Numbered from the stretch's first letter, positions 26,084-35,525 are shown. The stretch is DNA of 64,000 nucleotides from Marinifilum sp965230805 (GCF_965230805.1 NZ_OZ246019.1:4402001-4466000); one strand, 5' to 3'. The notes: generated by a model from the letters alone, not told the origin. Program-made: numbers and translations.

Positions 26084-27726
26084 CCTGAGTTCCGCACTTT
26101 TTTCAGGCAAAAAGATTTAAGTCGCACTATTACAGGGTTATAAGTACTTTTTAGTTGGATGTTTGGGTGTCCCAGGCTTATATTTGCACTATGTTTGTGA
26201 GAAAAAAGAAGAACAATAGTGGTGTTGTCAGTGTGCAAGTCATTGATAAAAGCTCTGGAAAATACAAAGTGCTTAAAACTATCGGCAGTTCTTGTTCTGA
26301 TACTGAAATAGAAACTCTTTACCAACAAGGACTTGATTATATCTCGCATTATGAAGGTCAACAATCTTTTGATTTTACAGTACAGGATTTCAAGTAAACC
26401 GTCAAACAAAGCATACGAAACATTTCAATTGAAGGTGTCCACCTGTTACTTGGCAGGATTTATAATGAAATTGGATTTGACACTGTTTGTAACGACCTTC
26501 TAAAACAATTAGTACTGGTTCGACTGTCGCACCCGGCAAGTAAGTTAAAAACGACTCAGTATTTACACAGATACTTTTCGATAAATATAAAAGAAGACAG
26601 GATATACAGGTATTTGGATAAAGTCTATTCTGATCACAAAGAAACGCTTCAGCAAATTAGTTATCATCACACCAAAAAGATACTTGGCGGTATCATCAGG
26701 GTTGTTTTCTACGATGTTACAACAATTTATTTTCAAATTGATGATGAAGATGATTTAAGAAAACGAGGCTTTTCCAAAGAAGGAAAACACCAGAATCCGC
26801 AAATCGTATTGGGGCTACTTGTTGGTATTGAAGGCTATCCGTTAGCATATGAAATTCGTGAAGGCAACAAGTTTGAAGGCCATACAATGCTTCCCATTAT
26901 TGATGTTTTTAAAGACAAATATGATCTGGATAAGCTAGTTGTTATAGCTGATTCCGGCTTACTCTCATCTTCTAATGTCAAAGAACTTCAGGAGAAAGGT
27001 TATGAGTTTATTCTTGGCGCACGCATTAAAAATGAAAGCAAGGCGATTAAAGAAGAAATACTCGCTCTGAATCTCAAAGATAAATCCAGTGCAATTATTC
27101 CCAGAACCGATGGAACAAACTTAATTGTCGGATATACTGACAGAAGGGCTAAAAAGGACAGGCATAATAGGGAAAGGGGGCTGATGAAGTTGGAGCAAAG
27201 GATCAAATCAGGTAAGCTGACCAAGTCATCGATAAACAATAGAGGATACAATAAGTATTTACAACTGGAAGGAGATATAACTATCAGAATCAATCATGGA
27301 AAATTTGAAGAGGATGCAGCATGGGATGGACTGAAAGGTTACATGACCAATACAACACTTTCAAAGGAAGAAATCATCAATAATTATGGCCAGCTATGGA
27401 AAATCGAGAAAGCCTTTAGGGTTGCAAAGCATGACCTGAAGATCAGACCAATCTACCATAGACTGCAAAAAAGGATTCAGGCGCTTATCACCATCAATTT
27501 TGTAGCCTATAAAGTTTACAAAGAACTTGAGAGGCAACTGAAGTTAAAAACAGACAAAATGAGTCCCGAAAAAGCCATCGACATCGCCAAATCAATCTAT
27601 GCAATCGAAATCTCAGATCCCAAAACTGGCAACACTTTTAAAGAAACTCTACTTCTAAATGATGAACAAAAACATCTAGCTAAATTATTTGATTTCTAAT
27701 TTGGGTGTCCCAGTGCGGAACTCAGG
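26084..27726 (+). mobile_element. IS1634-family insertion sequence, copy A
   Basis: A 1643-bp element with terminal inverted repeats CCTGAGTTCCGCACT / AGTGCGGAACTCAGG and one transposase gene with a DDE core. A nearly identical copy is at 52085-53727 (I noted five base differences), so transposition was recent. The 60-bp flanking duplication fits IS1634 and IS1549, which are known for long, variable direct repeats. It has landed just upstream of the fumarase promoter without removing the TATCTTTG box. Confidence 0.9.
26191..27699 (+). pseudogene. IS1634-family transposase with in-frame TAA
   Basis: Reading in one frame from ATG 26191 gives a 502-codon transposase broken only by TAA at 26395-26397; there is no frameshift. 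The N-terminal part (68 residues, MFVRKKKNNSGVVSVQVID) is followed after the stop by an N-terminal helical region and the catalytic domain: D in FYDVTTIYF, D in IADSGLLSS and E in YGQLWKIEKAFRVAK, the IS4-superfamily Y-(2)-R-like signature. The downstream portion alone can be opened from a TTG at 26614. Because the sister copy has the same stop yet both copies look freshly inserted, either stop readthrough, reinitiation or supply of transposase in trans must be at work. Confidence 0.8.
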
Positions 27727-27786
27727 AGAATTACAGGTTAACACCAGTATTACATTACGTGTACAATGTTTAAGAATAGTATTTTT
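27727..27786 (+). repeat. 60-bp target duplication, right copy
   Basis: Identical to 26024-26083. It lies between the IS and the fumarase promoter. Confidence 0.9.
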
Positions 27787-27812
27787 ATTGGATTGAGGAA
27801 TTTATTTTGTTA

Positions 27813-27820
27813 TATCTTTG
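27813..27820 (+). promoter_or_regulatory. -7 box of the fumarase gene
   Basis: TATCTTTG fits TAnnTTTG, with TTG triplets 17 and 22 bases upstream as possible -33 elements. It is only 26 bp downstream of the duplicated target. Confidence 0.55.
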
Positions 27821-27871
27821 CCTGTGCATTCTTAGAATAGAAATAAAACACAAAATTTAAATTATCATATT

Positions 27872-29476
27872 ATGTCCGATTTTAAATATCAAAAACCATT
27901 TCCGATAACAAAGGATACTACAGAATATCGTTTGTTGACAAAGGATTATGTGTCAACAATTGATGTTGACGGAAGAAAAGTTCTTAAAGTTGATCCTAAA
28001 GGCTTAGAGGTTTTATCGAAGGAAGCATTCTCTGATGTTTCGTTCTATTTGCGTTCTGCTCACCTTAATAAATTGCAATGCATTTTAAAAGATGATGAAG
28101 CTTCGGACAACGACAAATTCGTAGCACACACCATGCTGATGAACCAAGTAGTTGCTGCAGACGGTCAGTTACCAACTTGCCAGGATACAGGTACTGCAAT
28201 TGTGGTAGCAAAAAAAGGTGAAGATGTTTACACCGGAGCAAATGATGCAGAGCATCTTTCAAGAGGTGTTTTCGATACATATCAGCAAAGAAATTTAAGA
28301 TATTCTCAGGTTGTTCCGTTCTCAATGTTCGAAGAAAAGAATACAGGAAACAACCTGCCTGCACAAATTGATATCTATGCAAATCAGGGCAACGAATATG
28401 AATTTTTGTTCTTAACCAAAGGAGGTGGATCAGGAAACAAAACTTTCTTGTATCAGCAGACAAAAGCATTGCTGAACGAGGAGAACCTTTCCTATTTCAT
28501 AAAAGAGAAGATCAAGGATTTGGGTACTTCTGCATGTCCTCCATATCATCTTGCCTTGGTAATTGGTGGTACATCTGCTGAGGCGAACCTTGCTACAGTT
28601 AAAAAAGCATCAACAGGATATTTAGATCACTTGCCAACAGAAGGTAATGAAGGTGGCCAGGCTTTCCGCGATTTGGAGTGGGAAAAGAAAGTAGAGCAAA
28701 TTTGTCGTGAAAGTGAAATTGGTGCCCAGTTTGGCGGGAAGTACTTCGTTCACGATGTAAAAGTCATTCGCTTGCCTCGTCACGCTGCTTCTTGTCCTGT
28801 AGGAATAGGTGTAAGCTGCAGTGCAGATAGAAATATTAAGGCTAAAATCAACGAGGATGGTATTTTTCTGGAACAATTGGAAAAAGATCCTGTAAAATAC
28901 ATGCCCGAAGAAGCTCCGGCAATGAAGAAAGCTGTTGATATTAACTTGGATCAGCCAATGGAAGACATTTTGAAAGAATTAACCAAGTATCCAATTAAAA
29001 CTCGCTTGAATCTTTCAGGAACTATGATTGTTGCACGTGATATTGCACACGCACAAATCAAGAAGATGTTGGATGAAGGCAAGGAAATGCCTGAATATTT
29101 CAAAAATCATCCGGTATATTATGCAGGACCGGCAAAAACTCCGGAAGGAATGCCATCGGGTAGTTTCGGTCCAACAACCGCAGGGCGTATGGATCCGTAT
29201 GTGGATGTATTCCAGAAAGCAGGAGGATCAATGGTGATGGTTGCAAAAGGAAACCGTTACCAATCAGTAACCGATGCATGTAAAGCCAATGGAGGTTTCT
29301 ACTTGGGATCAATTGGAGGACCAGCGGCAGTATTGGCTAAGAATAGTATTAAATCTATCGAAGTAATCGATTTCCCTGAACTGGGAATGGAGGCAGTCCG
29401 TAAGATTCGAGTAGAAAATTTCCCGGCATTTATTATTGTTGACGATAAAGGAAATGACTTTTTTGCAGATATGTAA
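27872..29476 (+). CDS. fumA: Fumarate hydratase class I
   Basis: A 534-residue iron-sulfur fumarase, which interconverts fumarate and malate in the citric acid cycle or its reductive branch. The three Cys ligands of the oxygen-labile [4Fe-4S] cluster are visible as C103 (LPTCQDTG), C222 (TSACPPYH) and C316 (GIGVSCSAD), offset by two from E. coli FumA. The C-terminal domain has SGSFGPTTAGRMDPYVD and GNRYQSVTDACKANGGFYLGS. Length and order match the single-chain class I enzyme, which suits an anaerobic or microaerobic lifestyle. Monocistronic: own promoter and terminator. Confidence 0.95.
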   Translation: MSDFKYQKPFPITKDTTEYRLLTKDYVSTIDVDGRKVLKVDPKGLEVLSKEAFSDVSFYLRSAHLNKLQCILKDDEASDNDKFVAHTMLMNQVVAADGQLPTCQDTGTAIVVAKKGEDVYTGANDAEHLSRGVFDTYQQRNLRYSQVVPFSMFEEKNTGNNLPAQIDIYANQGNEYEFLFLTKGGGSGNKTFLYQQTKALLNEENLSYFIKEKIKDLGTSACPPYHLALVIGGTSAEANLATVKKASTGYLDHLPTEGNEGGQAFRDLEWEKKVEQICRESEIGAQFGGKYFVHDVKVIRLPRHAASCPVGIGVSCSADRNIKAKINEDGIFLEQLEKDPVKYMPEEAPAMKKAVDINLDQPMEDILKELTKYPIKTRLNLSGTMIVARDIAHAQIKKMLDEGKEMPEYFKNHPVYYAGPAKTPEGMPSGSFGPTTAGRMDPYVDVFQKAGGSMVMVAKGNRYQSVTDACKANGGFYLGSIGGPAAVLAKNSIKSIEVIDFPELGMEAVRKIRVENFPAFIIVDDKGNDFFADM

Positions 29477-29493
29477 GAATCATTGAAAAAAAT

Positions 29494-29526
29494 AAAGCTT
29501 GCATCATTATTGGTGCAAGCTTTTTT
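29494..29526 (+). terminator. Terminator after fumarase
   Basis: AAAGCTTGCA pairs with TGCAAGCTTT around a 10-base loop and runs into a T-tract. Confidence 0.88.
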
Positions 29527-29573
29527 GTATTACTGAATTGATGCTACTTTGAGTCAATTCCTTTTAAATACAT

Positions 29574-30011
29574 TTAGAAGTCCGGCTTTCTCCTGTTTTC
29601 TTTTTTCTGTGATTTTTGTTGCTTATCAGTCTTCCGCTTTTCAATGGAAGCTCTGCTTGGGCGAGTTTTCTTCCTTGGTTTAGCAGGTTTTAAAGCCAGT
29701 TCAATCCATTGGTATAACTTTTGAATGGCAATTTCCTTGTTTAAGGTTTGGGAACGTTCGTTTTGAGCAGTTACTGATAATATTCCCTGACTATTGATGT
29801 GGTGATACAACTTTTTGAAAATGGTTTCTTTTTCTTCTTGACTTAGAATATTGGAATCAAACACGGAAAAGCGCAGTTCAACTTTTGAATTTACTTTATT
29901 TACATTTTGACCACCAGGACCACTGCTTCGTGACGTGATAAATTCAAACTCCTTGCTTAAATCTTTTGAAAATTTATAGTCTTCTTTCATAGAAGGTAAA
30001 GATATATTCAA
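29574..30011 (-). CDS. arfB: Ribosome-rescue peptidyl-tRNA hydrolase ArfB
   Basis: A 145-residue protein with the release-factor GGQ motif in TSRSSGPGGQNVNKVNSKVE (about residues 26-45), a compact domain III and a very basic C-terminal tail (KPAKPRKKTRPSR onward) that in ArfB/YaeJ enters the empty mRNA channel of stalled ribosomes. It hydrolyses peptidyl-tRNA on non-stop complexes. Translation may begin at 30011 or at the second Met (29990). Confidence 0.9.
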   Translation of the reverse strand: MNISLPSMKEDYKFSKDLSKEFEFITSRSSGPGGQNVNKVNSKVELRFSVFDSNILSQEEKETIFKKLYHHINSQGILSVTAQNERSQTLNKEIAIQKLYQWIELALKPAKPRKKTRPSRASIEKRKTDKQQKSQKKENRRKPDF

Positions 30012-30033
30012 TATTTGATATAGAAAGAATAAT

Positions 30034-30072
30034 ATGTCAAAAATGCTCCTGAAATGAGCATCATTTTGACAT
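30034..30072. other. Hairpin upstream of arfB
   Basis: ATGTCAAAAATGCTC and its near complement GAGCATCATTTTGACAT frame a 7-base loop. It may be a terminator or a regulatory stem ahead of arfB. Confidence 0.5.
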
Positions 30073-30666
30073 ATTTGTAAATTTTATTTATGTAATTGAT
30101 ATTTTTCAACTGCAAAGTCAAGATCTTTCTGGTCATAGCCTTTTATGTTTAAAAATGTGGATTGACAAGGATTTATATTTGCCAATTTTAGATGGTATGA
30201 AACGAGCAGGATTAAAATTATTATAAAGATACATGGTAATGATTGTTTTCATCCTGTGGCTGCCAGCTTACAAATGGGAAATTTATTAACGGATGAATTC
30301 CGAGTATAACCACCGGACTTGGTTTTGCATAAAAAAAACCAAAGAAGATGAAAAAATGCAATGTTCCGTAAAAACTTCCAGCCCGGAATGCCATTGGAAA
30401 AGATTATAGACTACTCGCACCCGGATAAGAAATAGCAGAAACATTGCATTGGCAACAAAGGTATAAAAATAACAAATGCAAATAAATATCTTGCATGACC
30501 GATGTTTACTGAATTTTCTAAATAGAATGCAACTGCTTATTTACATTGCAAAAGGAGATTGATATTTGTATTTTGCATAGATTGAATCTAAATAACATTA
30601 GTATTGGACCATAAACAGTCTTATTTCTAATTGTTATTTTTTAAATGCTAAAAAACGGAGGTCGAG
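30073..30666. other. 594-bp non-coding stretch with repeat remnants
   Basis: Contains the second copy (about 30188-30310) of the degenerate repeat seen at 17.8 kb, and a tiny frame at 30361-30435 (MFRKNFQPGMPLEKIIDYS and onward) that looks like the leftover end of a lost gene. No intact gene was seen. A good GGAGG ribosome site at its end belongs to the SDR gene. Confidence 0.5.
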
Positions 30667-31431
30667 ATGAATGAATTAAAAGTATCCCCTAAAGGGAGAG
30701 TTGCTTTTGTAAGTGGTGCAAACAGAGGAATTGGAAGAGCAATAACCATTGAATTACTTAAGGAAGGAGCAAAAAAAGTATACGCTGGTGTAAGAAACCT
30801 TAAATCATTGGATGATTTAAAGCCGGAATATGGAGATAGATTGATACCTATTCAGTTGGACTTAAAGAACGATAAATTAATATTTAGAGCAGGAAGATTA
30901 GTTAAGGATGTTGAAATATTAATTAATAATGCCGGTGTTTATGAATCGGGAGGTTTTTTTTCTGATGAAACCCTGGATAGTTTGGAGGATAACTTTGGTG
31001 TAAATGTTATGGGCTTGGTGAAGCTAAGTATATCATTAATTGACCATTTGAAGAATAAACCATGTGCTGCTATTGTAAATGTTGCTTCGGTATTAGGATT
31101 GGCAAGCATGCCGTTTTCAGGTACATATTCGGCTTCGAAAGCTGCGGTTCATAGTATTACGCAGGGAATGAGAGGAGAGTTGACTAATTCAAATGTATTG
31201 GTAATGGGTGTTTATCCTGGTCCGATTGAAACTGATATGACTAGAGATCTTGATATGGATAAAGATTCTCCACAAAATGTGGCTAATGATATTGTAAATG
31301 CGTTAAAAGAAGGTAGCGAATATGTATTCCCGGATGTAATGTCGAAACAGGTAGGTGAGCTATTCTTTACAGAACCTTTAAGCATTGAGAAGCAATTCGG
31401 AAGTTTTGTCTCGGAGGAACAGGAAGCCTAA
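30667..31431 (+). CDS. Short-chain dehydrogenase/reductase
   Basis: A 254-residue SDR oxidoreductase. NAD(P)-binding motif SGANRGIGRA (about 16-25), NNAG in EILINNAGVYE, catalytic Ser in NVASVLGLASM and YSASKAAV, and PG motif VYPGPIETDM. Substrate unknown. An unusually clear Shine-Dalgarno (GGAGG, 8 bp before the ATG) marks the start. It stands alone, with a terminator downstream. Confidence 0.85.
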   Translation: MNELKVSPKGRVAFVSGANRGIGRAITIELLKEGAKKVYAGVRNLKSLDDLKPEYGDRLIPIQLDLKNDKLIFRAGRLVKDVEILINNAGVYESGGFFSDETLDSLEDNFGVNVMGLVKLSISLIDHLKNKPCAAIVNVASVLGLASMPFSGTYSASKAAVHSITQGMRGELTNSNVLVMGVYPGPIETDMTRDLDMDKDSPQNVANDIVNALKEGSEYVFPDVMSKQVGELFFTEPLSIEKQFGSFVSEEQEA

Positions 31432-31453
31432 GAAAAAATACTTGCATAGAGTA

Positions 31454-31480
31454 AGAGATCGTTAAGATCTCTTTTTTTTT
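31454..31480 (+). terminator. Terminator after SDR gene
   Basis: AGAGATC-GTTAA-GATCTCT followed by nine T residues. Confidence 0.85.
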
Positions 31481-31521
31481 GTATAAAATTTGCGAAATGA
31501 GAATATTCTCGATATGTTTGT

Positions 31522-31941
31522 ATGAAAATTACTGATATGCCTAGAAGAGCCAGACTAAGAAAAGTAGTAGAACCGCCTCGATTTAAAGGATATAGACCTT
31601 ATGGGGTAAATGCAAAAAAAAGAGATTCTATTGATTTGCATTACGACGAATACGAAGCAATTAAATTGGCTGATTATGATTTTATGAAACATGATGAAGC
31701 TGCAAAAGTAATGGGAATTTCACGGCCAACTTTTGCAAGAATATATGAATCAGCCAGAAGAAAGATTGCAGAGGCGCTGGTTGAGACTAAGAATATTAAC
31801 ACGGTTTATGGTAATGCGATAATGGATAAAGATTGGTTTGTGTGCAAAAAATGTCACGCTCGATTTAATATACCTAAAGGCATGGAGAGTGGTAAATGTC
31901 CGGCATGCAAGTCTGATAATATAGAACTTTTAAATCAATAA
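31522..31941 (+). CDS. DUF134 (UPF0251) DNA-binding protein
   Basis: A 139-residue protein: the DUF134 start (MPRRARLRKVVEPPRFKGYRP, frame start 5 codons earlier), a sigma-70 region 4-like helix-turn-helix (DEAAKVMGISRPTFARIYESAR) and a C-terminal zinc ribbon (CKKC and CPAC). DUF134 genes commonly precede NifX-like and MinD-ferredoxin genes in anaerobes, as here, and probably regulate them (inference). First gene of an operon; the next starts 4 bp after its stop. Confidence 0.85.
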   Translation: MKITDMPRRARLRKVVEPPRFKGYRPYGVNAKKRDSIDLHYDEYEAIKLADYDFMKHDEAAKVMGISRPTFARIYESARRKIAEALVETKNINTVYGNAIMDKDWFVCKKCHARFNIPKGMESGKCPACKSDNIELLNQ

Positions 31942-31945
31942 AAAC

Positions 31946-32263
31946 ATGAAAACAGTTATAACATCAGCGGGAGAAGGAGAAAATTCTTTGTTCGATTTAA
32001 GATTTGGACGTGCAGCTTGGTTTTGTATTTACGATGATGCAGATGGTAGCATAAAATTCCTGGAGAATAGACACATAAATGCGTCATCGGGAGCAGGGGG
32101 CAAAGTTGTTGAAGATATACTTGAATTGGGTGTAAGTAAAGTCATTTCCGGTGACTTTGGTCCAAAGGCTAAAGATTTACTCGAAAAATTTAATGTACAA
32201 ATGGTAATCCTAAAGGATGATCACAAAACAGTGCAAGACATTCTTAGTAACTTAAAATTATAA
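31946..32263 (+). CDS. NifX/NifB-C-like cofactor carrier, copy 1
   Basis: A 105-residue single-domain protein of the dinitrogenase iron-molybdenum cofactor family: FDLRFGRAAWFCIYD, SSGAGGKVVEDILELGVSKVI and DFGPKAKDLLEKF. In nitrogen fixers such domains hold iron-sulfur precursors of FeMo-co; here no nitrogenase gene is in view, so the domain probably carries another metal cluster for the MinD-ferredoxin proteins (inference). Confidence 0.85.
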   Translation: MKTVITSAGEGENSLFDLRFGRAAWFCIYDDADGSIKFLENRHINASSGAGGKVVEDILELGVSKVISGDFGPKAKDLLEKFNVQMVILKDDHKTVQDILSNLKL

Positions 32264-32274
32264 TATTCGATATC

Positions 32275-32454
32275 ATGCCAAAATTAGACGGAACAGGAAA
32301 TGGTGGCCAGGGATCAAATACTGGTCGAAAACTTGGCAAATGTACTTCCGAGAATTCAGATTCATTACTTAAAAAGTTAGGAAAAGGATTAGGTCTTCGA
32401 TGCAAAAGTGGAGGAGGATCAGGAAGGGGTAAAAGGTTAAAAAGTGGTATGTAA
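32275..32454 (+). CDS. Small Gly-rich DUF5320-like protein
   Basis: A 59-residue protein, MPKLDGTGNGGQGSNTGRKL followed by a Cys, a charged helix and a Gly/Lys-rich end with a second Cys. The opening pattern D-G-T-G-x-x-G-x-G-x-x-T-G-R matches the DUF5320 group that accompanies NifX-like genes. It starts 11 bp after copy 1 of the NifX-like gene. The role is unknown; the two Cys may bind a metal. Confidence 0.7.
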   Translation: MPKLDGTGNGGQGSNTGRKLGKCTSENSDSLLKKLGKGLGLRCKSGGGSGRGKRLKSGM

Positions 32455-32581
32455 ATCTATAAAGAATAAAATGTATACAAGGAATTAGTTTTGTTTTCAT
32501 GCAAATTCGATTTACAGCATGCAAGAAAACTTTGTTTTGACATGAAGATCAATCAGTATATAAGTATTAGAAACAGGAAAA

Positions 32582-32920
32582 ATGAAGAAAAAAATTGCAG
32601 TCCCTATAAAAGAGGGAGTTTTAGATGCACACTTCGGGCATTGTAGTCATTTTGCATTAATTGATGCAGAGGGAAAAGAGATTTTGGCAGAAGAATTGAT
32701 TGAGGCACCTCCGCATGTGCCAGGAAAGTTACCTCCATTTTTGGCAAATCTTGGTGTTACGGATGTTCTTGCAGGTGGAATAGGAGCAAGAGCCATTGAG
32801 ATTTTCAATGCCAATAATGTAAATGTTTTTGTAGGAGCTCCTACTATGGAAGCTAAAGAACTAGTAATTGGTTTTTTAAACGAAACCATTGAGTTTAATG
32901 CCAATTGTTGCGATCACTAG
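32582..32920 (+). CDS. NifX-like cofactor carrier, copy 2
   Basis: A 112-residue second NifX-like domain: VLDAHFGHCSHFALID, FLANLGVTDVLAGGIGARAIEIF and VGAPTMEAKELV, ending in a Cys-Cys-Asp-His tail that could bind a metal. It differs clearly from copy 1 and is not a recent duplicate. The following gene starts 2 bp after its stop. Confidence 0.85.
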   Translation: MKKKIAVPIKEGVLDAHFGHCSHFALIDAEGKEILAEELIEAPPHVPGKLPPFLANLGVTDVLAGGIGARAIEIFNANNVNVFVGAPTMEAKELVIGFLNETIEFNANCCDH

Positions 32921-32922
32921 TT

Positions 32923-33768
32923 ATGAATACAGAATGTTTAGCTTGTCAGGCTAAAACAATAAAACATATTGCAAATAAATTCGGATCAGATAAGAAAGTG
33001 ACTGACAAATTTGTTGAAGAAGCTAACTATATAATCTCCAATGGTCAGTCACTTGTTACTCCTTATTCGAGTTTATTACTGCATCGCTTGGCAAAAAGAA
33101 TTTTTAAAACGGAAAACTTATATGCAAGCGAAAAGCTAAAGGCAAATAAACTTTTGTTCCATAATTATCAATATTGGAAATCTCTAGCTTTAGAGTCTGA
33201 AAATCCTTTATGTGTAGCTGCCAAATTAGCTGTAATAGGTAATATTATCGATTATGGAGCTCATTCAGTACCTGATGATATCATCTCAGAAATTAATATT
33301 CTTTTAAAAAAAGAATTTGCTTTAAATGAGAGTGAGGAATTGTTTGAGGCTGTGAAAAACGCTGAGTCAGTTCTCTATTTGGGTGACAATGCGGGTGAAA
33401 TTGTATTTGATAAACTATTTATTGAAATTTTAAATCATTCTAATTTAACCTTTGTGGTTAGAGGACAGCCAATTATTAATGATGTTACCTATGAGGATTC
33501 CGAATTTGTGCAGATGCAGGAGGTTTGTAATGTAATCTCTAATGGACATGATGCTCCCTCAACTTTATTGGACAATTGTTCAAACAAATTTCAAAAGTTA
33601 TATAGAGATGCTGATGTAGTAATTTCCAAGGGACAAGGAAATTTAGAAGGTTTATTGGACGAAAAAAGAGACAAGTTGTTTTTCATGCTAATAGCAAAAT
33701 GTGATTTAATAGCTGGTAAGCTTGGTGTTCAAAAAAGAGATCTAGTGATTAAGCAAAATAAGAAATAG
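32923..33768 (+). CDS. DUF89 (ARMT1-like) protein
   Basis: A 281-residue DUF89-family protein starting MNTECLACQ. Metal-dependent phosphatase motifs are clear: YLGDNAGEIVFDKLFIEIL, SKGQGNLEGLLD and LLMAK-like IAKCDLIAGKLGV. Relatives are metal-dependent phosphatases of sugar- or cofactor-damage control. The N-terminal Cys pair (CLAC) is usual for the prokaryotic branch. An in-frame TTG at 32905 overlaps the previous gene; the ATG at 32923 is preferred. Its place between a NifX-like and a ferredoxin-MinD gene suggests a role in the same cofactor system (inference). Confidence 0.8.
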   Translation: MNTECLACQAKTIKHIANKFGSDKKVTDKFVEEANYIISNGQSLVTPYSSLLLHRLAKRIFKTENLYASEKLKANKLLFHNYQYWKSLALESENPLCVAAKLAVIGNIIDYGAHSVPDDIISEINILLKKEFALNESEELFEAVKNAESVLYLGDNAGEIVFDKLFIEILNHSNLTFVVRGQPIINDVTYEDSEFVQMQEVCNVISNGHDAPSTLLDNCSNKFQKLYRDADVVISKGQGNLEGLLDEKRDKLFFMLIAKCDLIAGKLGVQKRDLVIKQNKK

Positions 33769-33772
33769 GATT

Positions 33773-34648
33773 ATGAGCTATAAAATAGCCGTTTGTAGTG
33801 GTAAAGGAGGAACAGGTAAAACGACCGTTGCGGTTAATCTTTTTTCAACCATACAAACGAAGTGGACAAAGAATGTACAATTAATCGATTGTGATGTAGA
33901 AGAGCCTAATGATTTGCTATTCTTTAAGGATGCTAAAGTGATTAATCGTTCTATAGTAAATCAACCAGTTCCAGTAATTGATGAGTCGAAATGTACCTTT
34001 TGCAGGAACTGTGAAGACTTCTGTGAGTTCAATGCTATTTCAATTATTCCTTCTGTAAAATATGCTACAATAGATCCTAATATGTGCCATTCTTGCGGTG
34101 CTTGTATGCATGCGTGCAAGTACAATGCAATTAAAGAGAAGAATCATGCCATTGGGGAATTAACAGAGTATACCAATAGGAATGAAACAGATATTATAGA
34201 GGGGAGTCTTAAAATTGGGTCACCTTTGCAGACTCGTGTAATAAAGGATCTGAAAAAGAAGGCTAATGAAAACATAGGGATACAGATTTTTGATGCACCT
34301 CCAGGAACGAGTTGCCCTGTTGTAGAAACGGTTTCTGAAGCTGATTATATTATTTTGGTAACTGAGCCAACCCCCTTTGGTTTATATGATTTACGCTTAA
34401 CCGTAGATTTAATGAATGAAATGAATAAACCATTTGGAATAGTTGTAAATAAAGCTGGTTTGGGTGATAGGGAAGTATATAATTATATATCTGAAGAAAA
34501 TATTGATTTGTTAGCTGAAATACCTTTTAATCGTGATTATGCATCGCAATATGCCAAAGGAAAATTGCTTGCAAATGTTCCTCCAATAATAGAACAGGAA
34601 TATTTAAAACTTGCAATTTATCTGAAGAACAGAATGAAATATGATTGA
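33773..34648 (+). CDS. MinD-like ATPase with inserted ferredoxin domain, 1
   Basis: A 291-residue P-loop NTPase of the Mrp/MinD type. The deviant Walker A is GKGGTGKTT at 10-18. A ferredoxin segment is inserted at about 62-120 with two [4Fe-4S] motifs, CTFCRNCEDFC and CHSCGACMHAC. Switch motifs FDAPPGTSCPV and LVTEPTPFGLYDL follow. Such proteins are thought to assemble or transfer iron-sulfur clusters. It overlaps the next, homologous gene by 8 bp, so the two products are likely made in equal amounts and may pair. Confidence 0.88.
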   Translation: MSYKIAVCSGKGGTGKTTVAVNLFSTIQTKWTKNVQLIDCDVEEPNDLLFFKDAKVINRSIVNQPVPVIDESKCTFCRNCEDFCEFNAISIIPSVKYATIDPNMCHSCGACMHACKYNAIKEKNHAIGELTEYTNRNETDIIEGSLKIGSPLQTRVIKDLKKKANENIGIQIFDAPPGTSCPVVETVSEADYIILVTEPTPFGLYDLRLTVDLMNEMNKPFGIVVNKAGLGDREVYNYISEENIDLLAEIPFNRDYASQYAKGKLLANVPPIIEQEYLKLAIYLKNRMKYD

Positions 34649-35525
34649 AATAACAATTTTAAGCGGTAAAGGAGGAACTGGAAAAACTGGCTTAACAGCG
34701 GCTTTTGCAAGCCTTGCCAAAAAAACAGTATTTGCCGATATAGATGTTGATGCGCCAGATTTACATCTGGTTTTACAGCCTAAAATAAAGGAGAAGAATG
34801 TGTTTTTAGGAGCAAGAATTGCTTCTATTGATGAAGAACAGTGTGTAAATTGTGGTTTGTGCAAAAAAGAATGTCGTTTCGATGCTATACATTATAAACA
34901 GGAAGGTGGCTTGATAGTAAACCCATTCGAATGTGAGGGGTGTAGATTGTGCGAAAGAATCTGTCCCATGCAGGCAATTACCTCACAACATAGCACCAAC
35001 AATTATTGGTATGTGTCTGAAACCAGATATGGAACAATGCTGCATGCTAAAATGGGTGCAGGAGAAGAAAATTCTGGTAAGTTGGTAACTGTTGTACGCA
35101 AAAAGGCAAAAGAAATTACGAAAGAACAAAATGCTGATTATCTTTTAAATGATGGCCCTCCTGGAGTTGGATGTGCTGCTATTGCGTCTATAACAGGAAG
35201 TGATAAAGTGATTCTTGTGACGGAACCAAGTAAATCTGGCTTTCATGATGCTGTAAGGTTAATTGAGTTGGTTCAAAAGTTTAATATTCCTTTGTATGCG
35301 GTAATAAACAAGTGGGATATTAATCCTGAGATTGCAAAACAAATGGAAAGCTTCTTTCTTACCCAAGGTATTCAACTTTTAGGAAAAATTCCATTTAACG
35401 AAGAGATGGTAAATGCCATCGTAAATCAACAGTCAATTGTGGAGTTTCAACCTGAGTCTGATATTGCATTAATAATCTCAAATATGTGGAATAAGCTTAT
35501 AGATCCAAATAAAGTATTAAAATGA
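34641..35525 (+). CDS. MinD-like ATPase with inserted ferredoxin domain, 2
   Basis: A 294-residue homologue of the preceding protein: SGKGGTGKTGL at the start, ferredoxin insert with CVNCGLCKKEC and CEGCRLCERIC, then NDGPPGVGCAA and LVTEPSKSGFHDA. Sequence divergence from its neighbour is large, so this is an old paralogous pair, the usual state in anaerobes. The last base pairs overlap the thioesterase start (ATGA type). Confidence 0.88.
   Translation: MIEITILSGKGGTGKTGLTAAFASLAKKTVFADIDVDAPDLHLVLQPKIKEKNVFLGARIASIDEEQCVNCGLCKKECRFDAIHYKQEGGLIVNPFECEGCRLCERICPMQAITSQHSTNNYWYVSETRYGTMLHAKMGAGEENSGKLVTVVRKKAKEITKEQNADYLLNDGPPGVGCAAIASITGSDKVILVTEPSKSGFHDAVRLIELVQKFNIPLYAVINKWDINPEIAKQMESFFLTQGIQLLGKIPFNEEMVNAIVNQQSIVEFQPESDIALIISNMWNKLIDPNKVLK

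Noticed and set aside
30361..30435. 24-residue frame MFRKNFQPGMPLEKIIDYS...
   Set aside because: No promoter or ribosome site and no partner; probably a relic of a lost gene.
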